A DNA stretch of 53,805 bases from an uncultured Acholeplasmatales bacterium (GTDB lineage Bacteria > Bacillota_I > Bacilli_A > Acholeplasmatales > UBA5453): contig CAKMJY010000010.1 of assembly GCA_927433595.1 (NCBI GenBank), positions 1 through 53,805 of the forward strand, written 5' to 3'. How positions within the stretch are numbered: position 1 is the first letter of the stretch; the number at the start of each line of letters is the position of its first letter. This document shows positions 49,449 to 53,805 of this stretch, piece after piece. The notes below the pieces were generated by a model, which was given only the letters and a program-made list of their open reading frames with translations, was not told the DNA's origin and made no database searches. The position numbers were made by a program, and so were the translations under genes.

Positions 49449-50072
49449 TCACAAGATGAATTTTCTACCGACACGTACAAAATCGCTACCTAATGATAAT
49501 GCCATTAAATAGTCATCGGTCATGCCCATAGAAACATATTTTAATTGATGGGTCTCTTTTAAAGATACGAGTGTTTTAAATATGGTCTGTGTTTTGGATT
49601 TATCATCCAAGATCCCCATAGCCATCAATCCAACTACATTTATTTTATCATATTTTTTTAACGCTTGAATAAAATTAGTTAAATCCGACGGATGGATACC
49701 TGTTTTGGTATCTTCTTCGCCAAGGTTAACCTCAATGAAGCAGTTAAGTGGTAGAATACGATACGTTTGAATCGCTTCGGCAAGCTTGATACGGTCTAGA
49801 GAATGTAGGTACTCAATTTGGTTGATGATTTGCTTGACCTTATTGGTTTGTAAGTGACCAATAAAATGCCAGCAAATATCTGGTAAGGTCAGTTTGTTTT
49901 GTTTATCTAAGAGTGCTTGAGCATGATTTTCACCGAAGTGTCTAATGCCAGCATGATAGATTTCATCCATCATCGGTGCGGTTAAGTATTTGGATGCACA
50001 AATAACGGTTGCCGTTGGATAGTCTTTTACACTATCCAAGATCGCCTTTGTATTTTCCCTTAAGTTAGACAT
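49449..50072 (-). CDS. yggS: PLP homeostasis protein YggS/YlmE family
   Basis: HFGENHAQALLDK, WHFIGHLQTNKVK, SMGMTDDYLMAL; likely start at internal MSNLREN. Confidence 0.95.
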   Translation of the reverse strand: MSNLRENTKAILDSVKDYPTATVICASKYLTAPMMDEIYHAGIRHFGENHAQALLDKQNKLTLPDICWHFIGHLQTNKVKQIINQIEYLHSLDRIKLAEAIQTYRILPLNCFIEVNLGEEDTKTGIHPSDLTNFIQALKKYDKINVVGLMAMGILDDKSKTQTIFKTLVSLKETHQLKYVSMGMTDDYLMALSLGSDFVRVGRKFIL

Positions 50073-51165
50073 TGAATTTAAACAGCATAACATCGCCATC
50101 TTTTACAAGATAGTCTTTGCCTTCTTGTCTGACTCTGCCGGCTTCTTTCGCACCTTGATAAGTTCCGTATTTTACTAAGTCATCAAATGCAACGGTTTCT
50201 GCTCTAATGAATCCACGTTCAAAATCGGTATGAATGATACCTGCACATTGTGGTGCAGACATGCCTTTTTTGAATGTCCATGCACGGGCTTCCATTGGTC
50301 CAGCTGTGAAATAGGTTTGTAAGCCTAAGCGGTGGTAAGTGGTTCTAATTAATTGATCTAATCCGGACTCTTCAAGGCCAAGTTCAGCCATGAACATCAA
50401 ACGTTCTTCATCGGATAACTGTGCCAACTCTGATTCGATTTGTGCAGAGATAGCGACCACATCGGCATCCTCAGCTAAGCCTTTTTGAATTAAACGTTGA
50501 TAGACCTCATTTTGATCTAAGTTTTTTATTTCCTCTTCAGATACATTGGCAATATAAACCATTGCCTTTGCTGATAAGAAATTATAGCTCTTGATGATGT
50601 TTTTTTCATCATTCGTTAAATCCATTAAACGGATTGGCGTATTATCTTCTAATCCTTGTTTAATCTTTATCAATAATTCGTATTCTTCTTTTTCATCTGA
50701 ACTGCCGCCAACTTTGGCTTTTTTCTCGATTTTAGGAATACGTTTTGAAATACTATCATAATCTGAAATATTGAGTTCAAGTTGAATGATATCAATGTCT
50801 CTTAATGGATCGACTGACCCTTCAACGTGAATGATATTATCGTCTTTAAATAGTCTAACCACTTGGCAAATGGTATCGACATCTCTGATATGGCTTAAAA
50901 ATTGGTTACCCAACCCTTCACCTTTGGATGCCCCTTTGACTAATCCTGCGATATCGGTAAACTCAACCGTTGTTGGAACGATTCTACCTGATTTATACAT
51001 ATTGGCAAGCACATCCAAGCGATTATCCTTTAATGTCACCACACCGACGTTTGGGTCAATGGTTGCAAATGGATAATTGGCAGCGAGTGCTGCACTTTTT
51101 GTGATTGCGTTAAATAGGGTTGATTTACCAACATTTGGTAACCCTACGATTCCTGCTCTTAACAT
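50065..51165 (-). CDS. ychF: Redox-regulated ATPase/GTPase YchF
   Basis: 366 aa; GLPNVGKSTLFNAIT, FTDIAGLVKGASKGEGLGNQFL. Confidence 0.98.
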   Translation of the reverse strand: MLRAGIVGLPNVGKSTLFNAITKSAALAANYPFATIDPNVGVVTLKDNRLDVLANMYKSGRIVPTTVEFTDIAGLVKGASKGEGLGNQFLSHIRDVDTICQVVRLFKDDNIIHVEGSVDPLRDIDIIQLELNISDYDSISKRIPKIEKKAKVGGSSDEKEEYELLIKIKQGLEDNTPIRLMDLTNDEKNIIKSYNFLSAKAMVYIANVSEEEIKNLDQNEVYQRLIQKGLAEDADVVAISAQIESELAQLSDEERLMFMAELGLEESGLDQLIRTTYHRLGLQTYFTAGPMEARAWTFKKGMSAPQCAGIIHTDFERGFIRAETVAFDDLVKYGTYQGAKEAGRVRQEGKDYLVKDGDVMLFKFNV

Positions 51166-51207
51166 AATTTTATAATCCCTTCATCAAAAAAGGCGCGATG
51201 GCCTCTT

Positions 51208-52329
51208 TTATTTTTTACTTTGTAGCCACGATGGTAGCTTACTTGCTTTTGGTTCTTCTTTTTCAACACGTTCAGTTTGTTTTTCAAAACCGGTTGGTGT
51301 CATTTTAACTTGTTCATTGGTTGTTTTCTTGAAGATTTGTGTTGCAAAATCATCAATGGTTGACTCTTTTGCTTTGAGTTCATACCCAGTTGCAATGACC
51401 GTAACAATCATTTCATCACGGAGATCTTCATTAAGTGCCGTACCGTAAATGATGTTTAATTCAAAATCGGTCGCATTTCTGATTTCATCTAGTGCTTGAG
51501 AAACTTCGAACAATGTGATGTTGGTCCCTGATGTAATATTGACAATGGCATCTGTTGCCCCATCAATCGATACTTCAAGTAATTTCGAATGAATGGCTTT
51601 TCTTGCGGCTTCGATAGCCCTGTTTTCACCAGCAGCAATCCCAATCCCCATTAAAGCAGTCCCTTTGTTTTCCATAACGGTTCTAACATCGGCAAAGTCA
51701 ACGTTGATTAAACCAGGTACAGCAATGATTTCTGCAATCCCTTGAACCCCTTGACGCAATACGTTATCTGCTTCTCTAAATGCATCTAACATTTGTGTAT
51801 TTGGTTCAATGATGGATAATAAACGTTCATTTGGAATGACGATTAGTGTATCCACAAATTGTTTAAGCTCTTCTAAGCCAGCAACTGCGGCGTGTGTTCT
51901 TGCAGGACCTTCGAAAGCAAATGGCTTTGTCACGATACCAATCGTTAGACAACCCATTTCTTTTGCCAATCTAGCAATGATTGGTGCAGCACCTGTGCCT
52001 GTGCCACCGCCCATACCTGCCGTAATAAAAACCATGTCTGCATCGCTTAATACAGCACGTATTTCATCTTCAGATTCTAATGCTGCACGTTTACCTACTT
52101 CAGGTTTTGCGCCAGCACCTAATCCTCTTGTTAAATGTTTACCTATTTGCAGTCTCGTCTCTGCACGCGATACTCTTAATACTTGGGCATCGGTATTTAC
52201 AGCGACAAATTCGACACCTTTTACATCATTTTCAATCATTCTGTTGACCGCGTTCCCGCCGCCACCACCGACACCAATAACTTTGATGACTGGTTTTTGA
52301 TTGAAATTGTCGTTTACTCCAAATACCAT
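51208..52329 (-). CDS. ftsZ: Cell division protein FtsZ
   Basis: 373 aa; [29 protein letters not shown]-terminal [15 protein letters not shown]. Confidence 0.99.
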   Translation of the reverse strand: MVFGVNDNFNQKPVIKVIGVGGGGGNAVNRMIENDVKGVEFVAVNTDAQVLRVSRAETRLQIGKHLTRGLGAGAKPEVGKRAALESEDEIRAVLSDADMVFITAGMGGGTGTGAAPIIARLAKEMGCLTIGIVTKPFAFEGPARTHAAVAGLEELKQFVDTLIVIPNERLLSIIEPNTQMLDAFREADNVLRQGVQGIAEIIAVPGLINVDFADVRTVMENKGTALMGIGIAAGENRAIEAARKAIHSKLLEVSIDGATDAIVNITSGTNITLFEVSQALDEIRNATDFELNIIYGTALNEDLRDEMIVTVIATGYELKAKESTIDDFATQIFKKTTNEQVKMTPTGFEKQTERVEKEEPKASKLPSWLQSKK

Positions 52330-52424
52330 AATAACCCTCCTAATAAATTTGATATGATAACCTACCTTTTATTTTACACTAAATGGCTTATAAAAAAAAG
52401 GTATATAAATAGATTTTCCAATAT

Positions 52425-53534
52425 CTATTTTGTGTAGCCGTATTGTTTAAAAAATTCTTTTTTATAGTCTAACAGACGGTCTTCTAAAATAGCTTGTCTT
52501 ATTTCTTTCATTAAGTGTTTCAAGAAGGCGAGATTTTGGTAAGTCATGATGCGCATGCCCAAAATTTCTTCTGCTTTAAATAAATGCCTAACATATGATT
52601 TGGTATATTTTGAAATTGGGGTAATTAAACCTGGGTCAAGTGGTGAAAAATCCATTTCAAATTGCTTGTTTTTGATCTGAATTTTACCTTGTGTCGTCAA
52701 TGCTGTACCATGTCTTGCGTTTCTAGTCGGTAAGACACAGTCGAACATATCAACACCTCTAATGACACCTTCAACGATATCATCTGGTGAACCAACACCC
52801 ATTAAATACCTTGGTTTATCTTTTGGTAAAACTGGGTTTAAATGATCTAGAATGCGGTACATGTCTTTTTTAGACTCACCGACGGATAGCCCCCCGATTG
52901 AATAGCCAGGAAAATCCATTTCAATCAACTTTTCAGCACTATAGGTTCTTAAATCTTCAAATAAGCCGCCTTGGACAATCCCAAATAGCGCTTGATCAGA
53001 TTTCAAAGCATCTTTACCACGTTTAGCCCATCTTAGTGTGCGTTCAAGTGAATCCTTAGTATAAGCATAGGTTGCATCAGATGGTGGACATTCATCAAAA
53101 CTCATGATGATATCTGCCCCTAATTTCTCTTGAATTTCAATTGCCTTTTCAGGCGATAAGAATAAGCTTTCCCCACTCTTATGGTGCTTAAAATAAACGC
53201 CTTCTTCTTTGATTTTTCTCATGTCGGTTAACGAGAACACTTGGAATCCGCCACTATCGGTTAAAAGTGCGCCGTCCCAATGCATAAAACCTCTAATCCC
53301 GCCATGAGCAGCGACGATATCTTCACCAGGTTGTAGCCATAAATGATAGGTATTCCCTAAAATTAGGCCATCAGATACTTCTTTTATTTCTTCAGGTGTT
53401 AATGTCTTAACGGTCGCAAGCGTGCCGACTGGCATGAATATTGGGGTTTCAAAAGTCCCATGTGGTGTATGTAGTAATCCGTATCTTGCGCCGGATTGTT
53501 TGCATGTATGAATGAGTTCATAACGTATTGCCAT
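52425..53534 (-). CDS. tgt: Queuine/preQ1 tRNA-ribosyltransferase
   Basis: [37 protein letters not shown]; likely start MAIRYELIH at 53534. Confidence 0.97.
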   Translation of the reverse strand: MAIRYELIHTCKQSGARYGLLHTPHGTFETPIFMPVGTLATVKTLTPEEIKEVSDGLILGNTYHLWLQPGEDIVAAHGGIRGFMHWDGALLTDSGGFQVFSLTDMRKIKEEGVYFKHHKSGESLFLSPEKAIEIQEKLGADIIMSFDECPPSDATYAYTKDSLERTLRWAKRGKDALKSDQALFGIVQGGLFEDLRTYSAEKLIEMDFPGYSIGGLSVGESKKDMYRILDHLNPVLPKDKPRYLMGVGSPDDIVEGVIRGVDMFDCVLPTRNARHGTALTTQGKIQIKNKQFEMDFSPLDPGLITPISKYTKSYVRHLFKAEEILGMRIMTYQNLAFLKHLMKEIRQAILEDRLLDYKKEFFKQYGYTK

Positions 53535-53601
53535 AAAAATAAAACCTCTTTTCATTGAAATTATATCATAATAGTGATATATTTGTATTGGCTTAATTGC
53601 C

Positions 53602-53635
53602 CGCAGTACTAGTTACCTGCGAAAACAAAACAAGG
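53602..53635 (+). ncRNA. preQ1-I riboswitch
   Basis: CGCAG-TACTAGTTAC-CTGCG-AAAACAAAACAAGG: P1 stem, loop and A-rich tail ending in the SD, matching the class I preQ1 layout. Confidence 0.88.
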
Positions 53636-53647
53636 AGAATATAATAT

Positions 53648-53805
53648 ATGTTTCATTTTACGTTAAAAGATTGGATTAAACAATCTTTGATTGCTTCACT
53701 GTATGTGGTATTGGTTTTAGCTTTTATCCCAATTAGTTTTAGGGAAATCCAATTCCGTGGTGCAGAAACCAGTTTTGCGAAAATTGTTGTGAATACTTTA
53801 ACAAG
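53648..53805 (+). CDS. queT: QueT-family queuosine-precursor transporter (partial, runs off window)
   Basis: MFHFTLKDWIKQSLIASLYVVLVLAFIPISFREIQFRGAE; typical QueT N-terminus, preQ1 riboswitch upstream. Confidence 0.85.
   Translation, partial: MFHFTLKDWIKQSLIASLYVVLVLAFIPISFREIQFRGAETSFAKIVVNTLT

Noticed and set aside
51809-52300. 163 aa ORF antisense to ftsZ
   Set aside because: Fully inside ftsZ on the opposite strand, no family features; shadow ORF.
1-53805. Mobile element, CRISPR or defence system
   Set aside because: No transposase, integrase, phage, Cas, restriction or toxin-antitoxin signatures recognised in the ORFs.
1-53805. Mycoplasma-type UGA=Trp code
   Set aside because: ORFs terminate correctly at TGA in places and Trp is encoded by TGG where I checked; standard code fits.

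Overview
This 53.8 kb window looks like chromosome from a low-GC, wall-less-type Firmicute relative. An Acholeplasma-like Mollicute using standard UGA stops is my inference, not proven. Gene density is high and most genes are on the minus strand. Main blocks, left to right: (1) about 1-16.5 kb, a beta-1,3-glucan/laminarin-type utilisation locus. It contains sugar ABC permeases, a free binding lipoprotein, a giant membrane-anchored protein with a C-terminal binding-protein domain, a multi-CBM lipoprotein without a catalytic domain, two phosphorylase-like glycosidases (one GH94, one larger GH94/149/161-like), a signal-less GH16 glucanase, a cupin and a LacI regulator, with readable promoters and repeated LacI-type operators. 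(2) RNase J, RecU, and ThiT under a TPP riboswitch. (3) An Rnf/Nqr-type redox pump cluster in nqrB-C-D-E-F order with no nqrA, rnfB or rnfC beside it. (4) A four-domain CoA-disulfide-reductase/rhodanese/TusA/DsrE fusion. (5) A heterodimeric ABC exporter and a GGDEF protein. (6) Nucleotide and deoxynucleoside metabolism (DHFR, ThyA, DeoC, DeoD, SurE), an M16 peptidase pair and a PepV-like peptidase. (7) A T-box-controlled ileS and a division cluster remnant (ftsZ, ychF, yggS, sepF, ylmH). (8) tgt diverging from a queT-like gene under a preQ1 riboswitch. The left edge contains a chimeric junction: malG is truncated and fused to an approximately 95%-identical second copy of part of malF. I saw no rRNA, tRNA, CRISPR array, transposase or prophage genes. 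The best candidates for something under-described are the glucan-capture/phosphorolysis locus, the NqrA/RnfC-less NQR-like cluster, and a two-ORF unknown that becomes one ORF with a single-A change.
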